A stretch of 7,763 nt of DNA from Bacillota bacterium (GTDB taxonomy: Bacteria; Bacillota; Clostridia; Peptostreptococcales; Acidaminobacteraceae), in the NCBI GenBank assembly GCA_030529205.1, contig JAUMXJ010000046.1, forward strand, positions 1-7,763. Reading direction: 5' to 3'. Made by a program: the position numbers and the translations under genes. Shown here piece by piece: positions 1 through 6,587 of this stretch. Every line of letters begins with the position of its first letter. Within the stretch, counting starts at the first letter, position 1. Under the pieces are notes generated by a model, which did no database searches, was not told where the DNA came from, and worked only from the letters and a program-made list of their open reading frames with translations.

Positions 1-724
1 CTTCCTTCAGCTTCTTGACGGTCTCTTCGTCCATTTTGGAGGATACGGTGATGGAGACCCCCGGAATATCCTGTGTGTATTCCAATACTTCCGTGACATC
101 CACCGCATCCGGGAATTCTTTCGCGTACCTGGTTCTCGCATCCGCAAATGTCGCCGCGACATCCACGTCTCCGTTGAGCAACAGCTGGAGCGCCTTGTCG
201 TGTCCGCCGGCATAGAGATACTGAATGTCTTTTTCCAAGTCAATTCCCTTTTCTTTCAAAAGAGCTGCCGGAAAGAGGTATCCGCTGGTAGAACCCGCTT
301 CGACAAATGCCACTTTCTTTCCTTTGATGTCTTCGAGTGTCTTGATTCCGGAGTCTTTTCTCACCAGAAGTTGGCTCTTGTAGGTGGTCGATCCGTTTTT
401 CTTCACGACGACGAGGATGGGTTTCGCTTTGAATTCTTCCGATGCGTGTACGCTGGCAAACGGCGGAATCAGTCCGAAATCTACGGCTCCCGAGCCGAAT
501 CCTTCGACGACGGCGACATAGCTGGTAGCCGTGAATGCCTTGACTTTGATGCCCATTTCCTTACTGAGCATTTCTTCGAGAGGGGCGACGTCCTCGATGA
601 GCTTGTCTCCGTCACGGTGCGGGACGAATCCCATGACCAGTTCCTTCGGTTTCTGCTCCCCGCAGCCTGTAAACAGGGTGAGGGCGATTGCCACTGCCAA
701 ACAAATACTGAGCAATTTTTTCAT
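1..724 (-). CDS. phnD: PhnD-type phosphonate/phosphite ABC transporter substrate-binding lipoprotein (partial, C-terminus off the left edge)
   Basis: Extracytoplasmic solute-binding lipoprotein expected to capture phosphonate, phosphite or a related oxyanion and deliver it to an ABC permease. The ATG at 722-724 follows a GGAGG (731-735) at 6-nt spacing. Residues 1-20 are a signal peptide (MKKLL start, hydrophobic core) ending in a lipobox FTGC with Cys21 as the lipidation site. The body carries PhnD-family signatures: GFVPHRD (32-38), the ATSYVAVVEGFGSGAVDFG stretch (66-84) followed by a PPFA loop (87-90), and FVEAGSTSGYLFP (140-152), typical of the hinge and ligand pocket. 241 codons are visible against roughly 300 for the family, so the last part is missing. 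No permease or ATPase gene lies on the visible 5' side; phnC/phnE partners, if present, would be downstream beyond base 1. The family is clear; the exact ligand is not. Confidence 0.88.
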   Translation of the reverse strand, partial: MKKLLSICLAVAIALTLFTGCGEQKPKELVMGFVPHRDGDKLIEDVAPLEEMLSKEMGIKVKAFTATSYVAVVEGFGSGAVDFGLIPPFASVHASEEFKAKPILVVVKKNGSTTYKSQLLVRKDSGIKTLEDIKGKKVAFVEAGSTSGYLFPAALLKEKGIDLEKDIQYLYAGGHDKALQLLLNGDVDVAATFADARTRYAKEFPDAVDVTEVLEYTQDIPGVSITVSSKMDEETVKKLKE

Positions 725-753
725 TACATACCTCCAATAGAGTAATACACTAC

Positions 754-782
754 ATTCTAGCACCTTAGGTCAAAACAATCAA
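754..782 (-). promoter_or_regulatory. Promoter for the phnD-like gene
   Basis: On the minus strand a TTGATT -35 element (782-777), a 17-nt spacer and a TAGAAT -10 element (759-754) with an upstream TG giving an extended -10. Transcription would start near 747, leaving a leader of about 23 nt that contains just the GGAGG ribosome binding site. This supports independent transcription of phnD rather than read-through from the iron-sulfur gene, whose stop is at 818. I see no convincing terminator between the two. Confidence 0.6.
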
Positions 783-817
783 ATCACGAAATTTTTGTTT
801 TTCGAGCGTCCGGGCTA

Positions 818-1672
818 CTACATTCTGTCGAGGATGCGGCCGTCTCTCGAGACGGTTACGATTTGCCACGGAAGGAACTTGCCGCTTTTGCGCAGTGCCT
901 GTTCCGTTGCGGTCTGCATTCCGGCACAGCACGGAACTTCCATGCGCACGACGGTCACACTTTTGATGTCGTTCTGTCCGATGATCTCGGCGAGTTTTTC
1001 GCTGTAATCGAGGGAGTCGAGTTTCGGGCAGCCGATGAGGGTGATTCTGCCCTTCATAAATTCTTCGTGCATCCCGGCGTAGGCGAAAGCGGTGCAGTCC
1101 GCGGCAATCAGAAGTCTTGCTCCGTTGAAGAACGGTGCGTTCACGGGCACGAGTTTGATTTGGCACGGCCACTGCCCGAGTCGGGACGGGGCTTCGGTCG
1201 TCGGGTTCTGCTCGGAGTCGGTATTTCGATTCATGGTCATCATTCCTTGCGGAAACTGCGCTTGCGGAAATTTAGCTTGAGGAAACTGTGCTTGTGAAAG
1301 TTGACCTTGCGGAAATTGAAGAACCTTCATGCCGGGACAACCGCCGGACGGCTTTTGGGGAGACGGCTGCATCTGAACTTGCGCCTGCACCTGAGTTTGA
1401 GTTTGCATCTGAGCTTGCGCCTGCGCTTCCTGTTTCAGGCGAATGCTCTCAAGTACCGCAGCCTCATCGTATGCGGGAGCTTCCCGTTCTTCAAATGTAA
1501 TCGCCTTTTGCGGGCAGCTCGGAAGGCAGTCTCCGAGTCCGTCACAGAAGTGCTCGCGCACCAGCTTCGCTTTTCCGTCTATGATGTCGATGGCGCCTTC
1601 ATGGCAGGCGGTGGCACACAGTCCGCAGCCGTCGCATTTGTCTTCATCGATTTTAATGATTTTTCTGATCAT
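818..1672 (-). CDS. Iron-sulfur protein: ferredoxin-like domain, Gln-rich repeat linker, Cys-containing C-terminal domain
   Basis: 284-residue cytoplasmic protein, probably an electron carrier or redox sensor; the exact role is unknown. Residues 1-60 are ferredoxin-like: a full CxxCxxCxxxC motif (Cys13, 16, 19, 23) and a second motif with only three cysteines (Cys43, 49, 53; the second position is Leu46), then a Pro as in ferredoxins. Residues 80-165 are a Gln-rich linker with two repeat tracts. Residues 166-284 form a conserved domain with WPCQIKLVP, LLIAADCTAFAYA, TLIGCPKLD and MEVPCCAG motifs, adding Cys170, 193, 215, 248 and 249. Proteins of this build are common beside Crp/Fnr regulators in Clostridia, as here. 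The frame stays open up to 2014, but ATG 1670-1672 is chosen because it follows GAGGGG at 5 nt and starts the family-typical MIRKIIKID. Family membership is recognised from memory. Confidence 0.88.
   Translation of the reverse strand: MIRKIIKIDEDKCDGCGLCATACHEGAIDIIDGKAKLVREHFCDGLGDCLPSCPQKAITFEEREAPAYDEAAVLESIRLKQEAQAQAQMQTQTQVQAQVQMQPSPQKPSGGCPGMKVLQFPQGQLSQAQFPQAKFPQAQFPQGMMTMNRNTDSEQNPTTEAPSRLGQWPCQIKLVPVNAPFFNGARLLIAADCTAFAYAGMHEEFMKGRITLIGCPKLDSLDYSEKLAEIIGQNDIKSVTVVRMEVPCCAGMQTATEQALRKSGKFLPWQIVTVSRDGRILDRM
1244..1318 (-). repeat. Five tandem 15-nt units encoding QFPQG-like pentapeptides
   Basis: Inside the iron-sulfur gene, residues 119-143 read QFPQG, QLSQA, QFPQA, KFPQA, QFPQG. The underlying DNA is five imperfect copies of a 15-nt unit, visible on the plus strand as repeated variants of GCTTGCGGAAACTGC. 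Gain or loss of a unit would keep the reading frame. Confidence 0.9.
1367..1426 (-). repeat. 6-nt periodic tract encoding alternating X-Gln dipeptides
   Basis: Residues 83-102 of the iron-sulfur protein have Gln at every even position from 84 to 102 (ten Gln) alternating with Ala, Met, Thr or Val. The DNA has a matching 6-nt period, with Gln codons mostly CAG/CAA alternating with GCG, ACT, GTT and similar triplets. It looks like a slippage-expanded linker segment. Confidence 0.88.
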
Positions 1673-1742
1673 ATTTTCCCCTCTTCGTCTTCCCGTTTTT
1701 TCTTCTTTTCGTAAGTATGATAACGAAAAAACGGCTCTTGAG

Positions 1743-1760
1743 ATGTTGTTATAACCACAT
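1743..1760. promoter_or_regulatory. 18-bp palindrome, candidate Crp/Fnr-family operator
   Basis: ATGTTGTTATAACCACAT is an inverted repeat with half-sites ATGTTGTTA and TAACCACAT; 8 of 9 positions pair and the core GTTATAAC is perfect. It sits almost midway between the divergent start codons at 1672 and 1827. On the minus strand a TATCAT -10-like element (1722-1717), lacking a recognisable -35, would place a start near 1710 and the palindrome centre near -41.5, the classic class II activator position. A second, overlapping inverted repeat, CACA-N5-TGTG (1756-1768), shares its right arm. Recognition by the neighbouring regulator is inference. Confidence 0.5.
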
Positions 1761-1826
1761 TTTGTGTGATTCATGTTACCATGTAGATAAACGAGAGAAA
1801 GCGGGAGGAGGCGAAAGGGGCAAGGT

Positions 1827-2480
1827 ATGAAAAATCCGATGATTAAAAACAGTGTGATATTTCGGGGAATGGAGGATGGGGAGATTTTGGAAGCACTGAA
1901 AGAGCTGGGTGCGGAATCTGCGGTGTACATGAAGGGCGAGGCGGTGCTACAGGCAGGAGAGACAACGGAGCGCATGGGCTTGGTGCTGGACGGAAGAGTG
2001 AGCATTGAGAGCAATGATGTCTGGGGAAACCGAACCGTCCTCAGCCATGCGGGCAGAGGGCAGTTTTTTGCGGAGACCTATGCTTTGTTGCGCGACGAGT
2101 CGCTGATGGTCGACGTGGTGGCGGTGGAGGAAACGCACATCCTGTTTCTGAAAATCGGGCGTGTACGCAGCGGAGGGAAGCCCTGGATGGGAAAGATGCT
2201 GGAGAATCTTCTGCGGATCTCGATGCAAAAGAATCTGATGCTCTCCGCGCGGAGTTTTCATACGGCACCGAAAAGCGTGCGCGGAAGAGTGACGGCCTAC
2301 TTGAATTCCGTTTCTCTTCAGAAGAAAAGTGCGGAGTTCGATATTCCGTTCGATCGTCAAAGCTTGGCGGACTACCTCAATGTCGAGCGCAGCGCGTTGT
2401 CGAAGGAGCTGGGGAAGATGCAGCGGGAGGGAATGATTACGACGCGCAAAAATCACTTCGCGGTGCATGTGGAGATGTGA
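1827..2480 (+). CDS. Crp/Fnr-family transcriptional regulator
   Basis: 217-residue DNA-binding regulator, a usual length for the family. Residues ~10-115 form a cyclic-nucleotide-binding-like beta-barrel: FRGM start, GEAVLQAGE (37-45), GLVLDGRVSI (51-60), GRGQFFAETYAL (76-87). Residues ~120-145 match the long dimerisation helix, and ~150-215 the winged HTH_Crp domain, with the helix-turn-helix around RQSLADYLNVERSALSKEL (177-195). The Arg-Ser pair that binds cAMP in E. coli CRP is not seen in the corresponding loop, and the protein has no cysteine at all, so it cannot hold an Fnr-type 4Fe-4S cluster; the effector is unknown. The start follows AAAGGGG at 6 nt. It is divergent from the iron-sulfur gene with a likely shared operator, so autoregulation and control of that gene are likely. 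A member of the ArcR/Flp/HcpR-like groups is possible; I cannot tell which. Confidence 0.9.
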   Translation: MKNPMIKNSVIFRGMEDGEILEALKELGAESAVYMKGEAVLQAGETTERMGLVLDGRVSIESNDVWGNRTVLSHAGRGQFFAETYALLRDESLMVDVVAVEETHILFLKIGRVRSGGKPWMGKMLENLLRISMQKNLMLSARSFHTAPKSVRGRVTAYLNSVSLQKKSAEFDIPFDRQSLADYLNVERSALSKELGKMQREGMITTRKNHFAVHVEM

Positions 2481-2526
2481 GACCGCTTTTACGTACATGC
2501 GTCAATCACATAAACCCTATTGTATT
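2481..2526. other. Convergent intergenic gap with no visible terminator
   Basis: Only 46 bp separate the stop of the Crp/Fnr gene from the stop of hisS on the opposite strand. I find no GC-rich hairpin with a U-tract for either direction, so the two transcripts may overlap at their 3' ends or be ended by another mechanism. Confidence 0.5.
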
Positions 2527-3783
2527 TTATTGTTTTTTGTCGTGCGAGGTCTCGAGGTATTGTCCTCTGTCGAGGTCGTAGAATTTTGTAAATCCTTCGT
2601 TCTCCAGGTTTTGAAGCTGTTTTCCGAATTTCTTTTTCTTCAGAAAAATGCTCGAGATTTCTCCTTCCGGCAGTCTTCGCGAAAACGCCAGAGCGTCTTT
2701 GAATTTATCCGAATGTTCGACGAGGACGGCTGTGCGTTCGATGCGGGAATCTCCGGTTATCGCCTGATCTCCGAGCAGGTCGCAGATGCGTTCGAAGCCG
2801 ATCGAGAAGCCGGCGGCCGGCGCGTCTGTGCCCGAGATTTTACCGATCATCCTGTCATAGCGTCCGCCGCCTCCGAGGGCGGATCCGTATTTCGGACTGA
2901 AGATTTCAAAAATCGTCGCCGTATAGTAGCCCATGCCGCGCACCAGGGTCGGTTCGAAGCGGACGGTGACCCCGTTTCCGTTATTTTCGCCGCCTTCGCC
3001 TCCGTGTGCGAGAGCGGATGTGATGATTGCAAGATTTTCCGCCGCTTCCGGGCTGTACTTGGCGATGTCCGCGATGGTGATCCCTTCGATATTGTCGAGA
3101 AGGGCTGTTCCGTCGAGATTCTTGGACGCGAGTTCTTTGAGAACACCGTCCTTTCCGATTTTGTCGAGCTTGTCAAGGCTGATGCATACTTCATCCGCGC
3201 GTTCGAGCGGCAGTCCGGATGCGGTTACCAGCGCAATCAGGAATCTTCGGTCGGAGATGAGAATCTCATAACCGGTGAGACCGATGCTGTCGAGCGCTCT
3301 CGTTGCAGCGTTCAGAATCTCGATTTCCGCAAGCGGGGTGGGATCGCCGATAATGTCGACATCGCACTGTACAAAGGAGCGATAGCGTCCTTTCTGCGGA
3401 CGCTCTCCGCGGTACACCATACCCATTTGAATGGATTTGAATATGCCCGGCAGCTCGTTTCTGTTGTTGGAGTAAAAGCGTGCGAGCGGCAGGGTGAAAT
3501 CGAAGCGGAGGCCGAGATCGGCGAGGTCATTTTCCGAGACGGGGGACTGCGCCAGTGCTTCGTCGAGTTTTTCGCCGCGCTTCATGATTTTGTATATGAG
3601 TTTTTGATTTTCGCCTCCGTCTCCTCCGGTCAGGTTGCTGATATTTTCGATGGAAGAGGTTTCGATTTCCGTAAACCCGCAGGCGGTGTAGGCGGATCTG
3701 ATTTTTGCCGCAATGCGGTCTCTGTGCGCTTTTTCTTTCGGAAGAAAATCGCGCATTCCTTTCGGCGGTGTTGCAAGGTACAT
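2527..3783 (-). CDS. hisS: Histidyl-tRNA synthetase with a short C-terminal domain
   Basis: Class II synthetase that charges tRNA-His with histidine using ATP. Start at 3783-3781 (MYLATPPKGMRDFLP, typical of HisRS) follows AGGAGGT; 418 residues. Catalytic features: PKGMRDFLP (7-15), LRFDFTLPLAR (92-102), motif 2 from about 119 to 146 with YRGERPQKGRYR (124-135) and QCDVDIIG (139-146), the HisRS-specific VRGMGYYTATIFE (281-293) carrying the catalytic Arg282 and the YY pair, and motif 3 GGGGRYD through GFSIGFERI (304-333). These intact motifs argue against HisZ, the non-catalytic paralogue; no his biosynthesis gene is nearby. The LRFDFTLPLAR form is closer to the archaeal/actinobacterial-like branch than to the E. 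coli LRPEGT form (family knowledge). The C-terminal anticodon-binding region (~351-412) is about 60-70 residues against the usual ~90. It may be the only hisS or a second copy. Confidence 0.88.
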   Translation of the reverse strand: MYLATPPKGMRDFLPKEKAHRDRIAAKIRSAYTACGFTEIETSSIENISNLTGGDGGENQKLIYKIMKRGEKLDEALAQSPVSENDLADLGLRFDFTLPLARFYSNNRNELPGIFKSIQMGMVYRGERPQKGRYRSFVQCDVDIIGDPTPLAEIEILNAATRALDSIGLTGYEILISDRRFLIALVTASGLPLERADEVCISLDKLDKIGKDGVLKELASKNLDGTALLDNIEGITIADIAKYSPEAAENLAIITSALAHGGEGGENNGNGVTVRFEPTLVRGMGYYTATIFEIFSPKYGSALGGGGRYDRMIGKISGTDAPAAGFSIGFERICDLLGDQAITGDSRIERTAVLVEHSDKFKDALAFSRRLPEGEISSIFLKKKKFGKQLQNLENEGFTKFYDLDRGQYLETSHDKKQ

Positions 3784-3827
3784 AGGGACCTCCTGATTTA
3801 TGTTCGAATTGATTGACGATGGTAAGT

Positions 3828-3875
3828 GTTTGCGGTAACCGTAATGATGTTGTCTACGGTTATGTTTTCGCAAAC
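3828..3875 (-). promoter_or_regulatory. Nested hairpin in the hisS 5' leader
   Basis: Read on the minus strand the leader contains GTTTGCG (3875-3869), TAACCGTA (3862-3855), an 11-nt loop, TACGGTTA (3843-3836) and CGCAAAC (3834-3828). This gives a perfect 8-bp inner stem inside a perfect 7-bp outer stem, separated by a 6-by-1 internal loop. It begins a few bases after the predicted transcription start and ends 44 nt before the hisS ATG. It lacks the T-box AGUA and GGGUGG-ACCGCG elements, so it is not a canonical T-box leader. Function unknown. Confidence 0.6.
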
Positions 3876-3885
3876 GATTACATTG

Positions 3886-3891
3886 ATTATA
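3886..3891 (-). promoter_or_regulatory. hisS promoter -10 element
   Basis: A consensus TATAAT on the minus strand (3891-3886), with only a weak TTTATC at the -35 position 17 nt upstream. Transcription would start near 3879, giving a leader of about 95 nt that opens directly with the nested hairpin. Confidence 0.5.
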
Positions 3892-3945
3892 TCATTGCAG
3901 AGCGAAATGATAAACGGTGTGGTCGAAGAGAAGTGAGATTCCGTG

Positions 3946-3989
3946 AGTATAAAAAAGGAATGAAGACATGCCGTGTCTTCATTCCTTTT
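3946..3989 (-). terminator. Intrinsic terminator of thiT
   Basis: A perfect 16-bp inverted repeat (3989-3974 with 3968-3953; 5-nt loop) is followed on the minus strand by a T-run (TTTTTTATA, ending near 3946). It lies about 40 nt beyond the thiT stop. The T-run is on the minus side only, so it serves thiT and isolates hisS from thiT read-through. Confidence 0.88.
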
Positions 3990-4029
3990 GCTATAAGTCG
4001 GAATAAAACTGATCTCCTGATTGTTTCTG

Positions 4030-4590
4030 CTACGAATTCTTCTTGTTCGAGTACTGTGGAAGCCTGTTGGTGACCGGAACCCAAATCAGGGTGAGAATCA
4101 CGATGGCGATAATCAGTTCCGGAATGAGGAATGCGTTGTACTCCAGTGAATGAATCCACGGGTTTTTGTCACCCGCGTATTCTTCGAAGAATATCGCACC
4201 GGAGACGAGATGGCAGGAGTATCTGACGGAGAAACCGATGATTGCTCCGATGATTGCAATCACGACGGACTTGACGTTAAACTTTTCCATGAGTTTGGTC
4301 GAAGCAAGTCCTGCCAGGCCGACGGCACCGAATGCGAGGGGATAATCGAGCATTCCCTGCACAAATCCGATGACATAGCCGCCAAACTGCATCTGCAGGA
4401 GTCCGTGGATGATGCCCACGAGCACGCCTCTGACAATGCCCCAGCGGTATGCGATAAAGAGAAGCGGGATCATCGATCCGGCGGTTACCGAACCGCCGAG
4501 CGGCATTTCGAACAGTTTGAACTGTGAAAGGACGAATCCGAGCGCCAGCATGATGCCGGCTTCTACAATAAACCTTGTATTTTTGTTCAT
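4030..4590 (-). CDS. thiT: ThiT, thiamine-binding S-component of an ECF transporter
   Basis: Integral membrane protein of 186 residues that binds thiamine and imports it together with the shared ECF module (EcfA, EcfA', EcfT, not in this window). About six hydrophobic segments are visible, near residues 8-24, 38-50, 52-66, 72-96, 108-121 and 153-171. Family signatures include FEMPLGGSVTAGSMIPL (27-43), GMLDYPLAFGAVGLAG (79-94), RYSCHLVSGAIFF (123-135) and SLEYN (148-152). Asp82, His127 and Asn152 sit where L. lactis ThiT uses Glu84, His125 and Asn151 to hold thiamine (alignment by eye). The start is fixed by AGGAGG (4603-4598) at 7 nt. The TPP riboswitch upstream confirms the thiamine assignment independently. 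Single-gene transcript ending at its own terminator; expression is expected to be high when TPP is low. Confidence 0.95.
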   Translation of the reverse strand: MNKNTRFIVEAGIMLALGFVLSQFKLFEMPLGGSVTAGSMIPLLFIAYRWGIVRGVLVGIIHGLLQMQFGGYVIGFVQGMLDYPLAFGAVGLAGLASTKLMEKFNVKSVVIAIIGAIIGFSVRYSCHLVSGAIFFEEYAGDKNPWIHSLEYNAFLIPELIIAIVILTLIWVPVTNRLPQYSNKKNS

Positions 4591-4620
4591 AAAAAAACCT
4601 CCTAATGCTGCGATCAGAGG
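4591..4620 (-). promoter_or_regulatory. RBS-covering hairpin of the thiT riboswitch (expression platform)
   Basis: On the minus strand CCTC (4620-4617) pairs with GAGG (4601-4598) of the ribosome binding site, and UGAU (4616-4613) with AUUA (4606-4603, one G-U pair), leaving a bulged G (4602) and a 6-nt loop CGCAGC. Seven T residues follow at once, before the ATG. The hairpin would hide the Shine-Dalgarno sequence and also resembles a weak intrinsic terminator. The loop is complementary to the aptamer. Drawn by eye; energies not computed. Confidence 0.6.
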
Positions 4621-4648
4621 CTGTACGAATATGAATTATCCTATGTAA

Positions 4649-4717
4649 TCACATCCCTACGCTAGCCTTACCTAGATCAGGTTCAAGGGTATTTCTCAGC
4701 CGCAGCACCCCTTGTGA
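4649..4717 (-). promoter_or_regulatory. TPP riboswitch (THI element) controlling thiT
   Basis: The minus strand carries the hallmark THI-box segments: AAGGGGTGCTGCGGCTGAGA (CTGAGA at 4699-4694), ACCTGATCTAGGTAAGGC, and GCTAGCGTAGGGA. P1 is closed by UCACA (4717-4713) with UGUGA (4653-4649). The aptamer starts only a few bases after the predicted transcription start and lies about 58 nt before the thiT start codon. It binds thiamine pyrophosphate and is expected to lower thiT expression when TPP is plentiful, here probably by blocking translation. Confidence 0.97.
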
Positions 4718-4727
4718 ATATGCCAAT

Positions 4728-4756
4728 AGGCTACAACAGCGTTTCGTGTTTGTCAA
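4728..4756 (-). promoter_or_regulatory. Promoter of the riboswitch-thiT transcript
   Basis: A perfect TTGACA -35 (4756-4751), a 17-nt spacer and a weak TAGCCT -10 (4733-4728) on the minus strand. Initiation near 4721 would start the RNA just before riboswitch P1, which supports the choice. Confidence 0.6.
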
Positions 4757-4824
4757 GTCTTTTGACCGGGGCTGCTTTGTGTCGGAAGGGTGAAAATGTA
4801 ATATAAAATCTCTGTGACAGGGCG

Positions 4825-4853
4825 TTTCAAAAGGTGTTCTGAAGTGTTATAAT
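4825..4853 (+). promoter_or_regulatory. guaB promoter
   Basis: A consensus TATAAT (4848-4853) with TG one base upstream (extended -10), and a poor -35 TTTCAA (4825-4830) at 17-nt spacing. Transcription would start near 4860 and give a leader of about 105 nt before the guaB ATG. Confidence 0.6.
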
Positions 4854-4888
4854 TCAATGAATAAGCATGATTTTGTCGAAGGATGCCG

Positions 4889-4905
4889 TTCCGAACGGGT
4901 CGGAA
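4889..4905 (+). promoter_or_regulatory. Hairpin in the guaB 5' leader
   Basis: TTCCGA (4889-4894) and TCGGAA (4900-4905) form a perfect 6-bp stem with a 5-nt loop. No U-tract follows, so it is not a terminator. The leader does not resemble a purine riboswitch that I recognise. Role unknown. Confidence 0.35.
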
Positions 4906-4950
4906 AAGACGTCGGATCGGAGCGGCAAGCGTGATTGTGCGAATATCTAA

Positions 4951-6423
<1,473 letters not shown>

Positions 6424-6428
6424 GGGTT

Positions 6429-6456
6429 ACGGGCGTTGCGATACGGGCGTTGCCAT
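6429..6456 (+). repeat. Two tandem copies of a 14-nt unit after guaB
   Basis: ACGGGCGTTGCGAT (6429-6442) is followed directly by ACGGGCGTTGCCAT (6443-6456), 13 of 14 identical, starting 5 nt after the guaB stop. No hairpin with a U-tract is formed. It may simply be a small duplication. Confidence 0.75.
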
Positions 6457-6493
6457 ATGCGACTGTATAAAAGTGCGAAACGGTCGTCAAAGG

Positions 6494-6520
6494 TTGTGAA
6501 AAGTTGTGAAGTGCTGTGAA
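6494..6520 (+). repeat. Three direct repeats of YTGTGAA with a 10-nt period
   Basis: TTGTGAA (6494-6500), TTGTGAA (6504-6510) and CTGTGAA (6514-6520) repeat at exact 10-nt steps, one helical turn, about 70 nt upstream of the lipoprotein start. A weaker TTGATGAA follows at 6533-6540 in the same phase. The spacing puts every copy on one face of the DNA, as in sites for response regulators that bind direct repeats. I cannot place a convincing promoter relative to it. Confidence 0.55.
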
Positions 6521-6587
6521 GAGTTTGCGGCTTTGATGAAATTTTGATGATGATATGAAAAGTTGAAATATATACGGGGAGGAAGGT

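Noticed and set aside
200..745. Plus-strand open frame opposite phnD
   Set aside because: The minus strand encodes a clear lipoprotein with PhnD motifs; the plus frame has no RBS or known motif.
1244..1426. CRISPR array or transposon-end repeats
   Set aside because: The repeats are short, in frame, without spacers, and encode a continuous Gln-rich linker.
1673..2014. N-terminal extension of the iron-sulfur frame up to an ATG at 2014
   Set aside because: It would overlap the Crp/Fnr gene and the promoter region, has no family resemblance and no RBS at that ATG; the ATG at 1672 has GAGGGG and a family-typical start.
2527..3783. HisZ (ATP phosphoribosyltransferase regulatory subunit) instead of HisS
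   Set aside because: Motif 2, the RG-YYT histidine motif and motif 3 are all intact, a C-terminal domain remains, and no his operon gene is adjacent.
2467..3816. Long plus-strand open frame opposite hisS
   Set aside because: Antisense shadow; hisS on the minus strand has a complete set of class II synthetase motifs and a strong RBS.
3784..3885. T-box riboswitch upstream of hisS
   Set aside because: The leader is too short (about 95 nt) and lacks the AGUA bulge and the T-loop sequence; only a simple nested hairpin is present.
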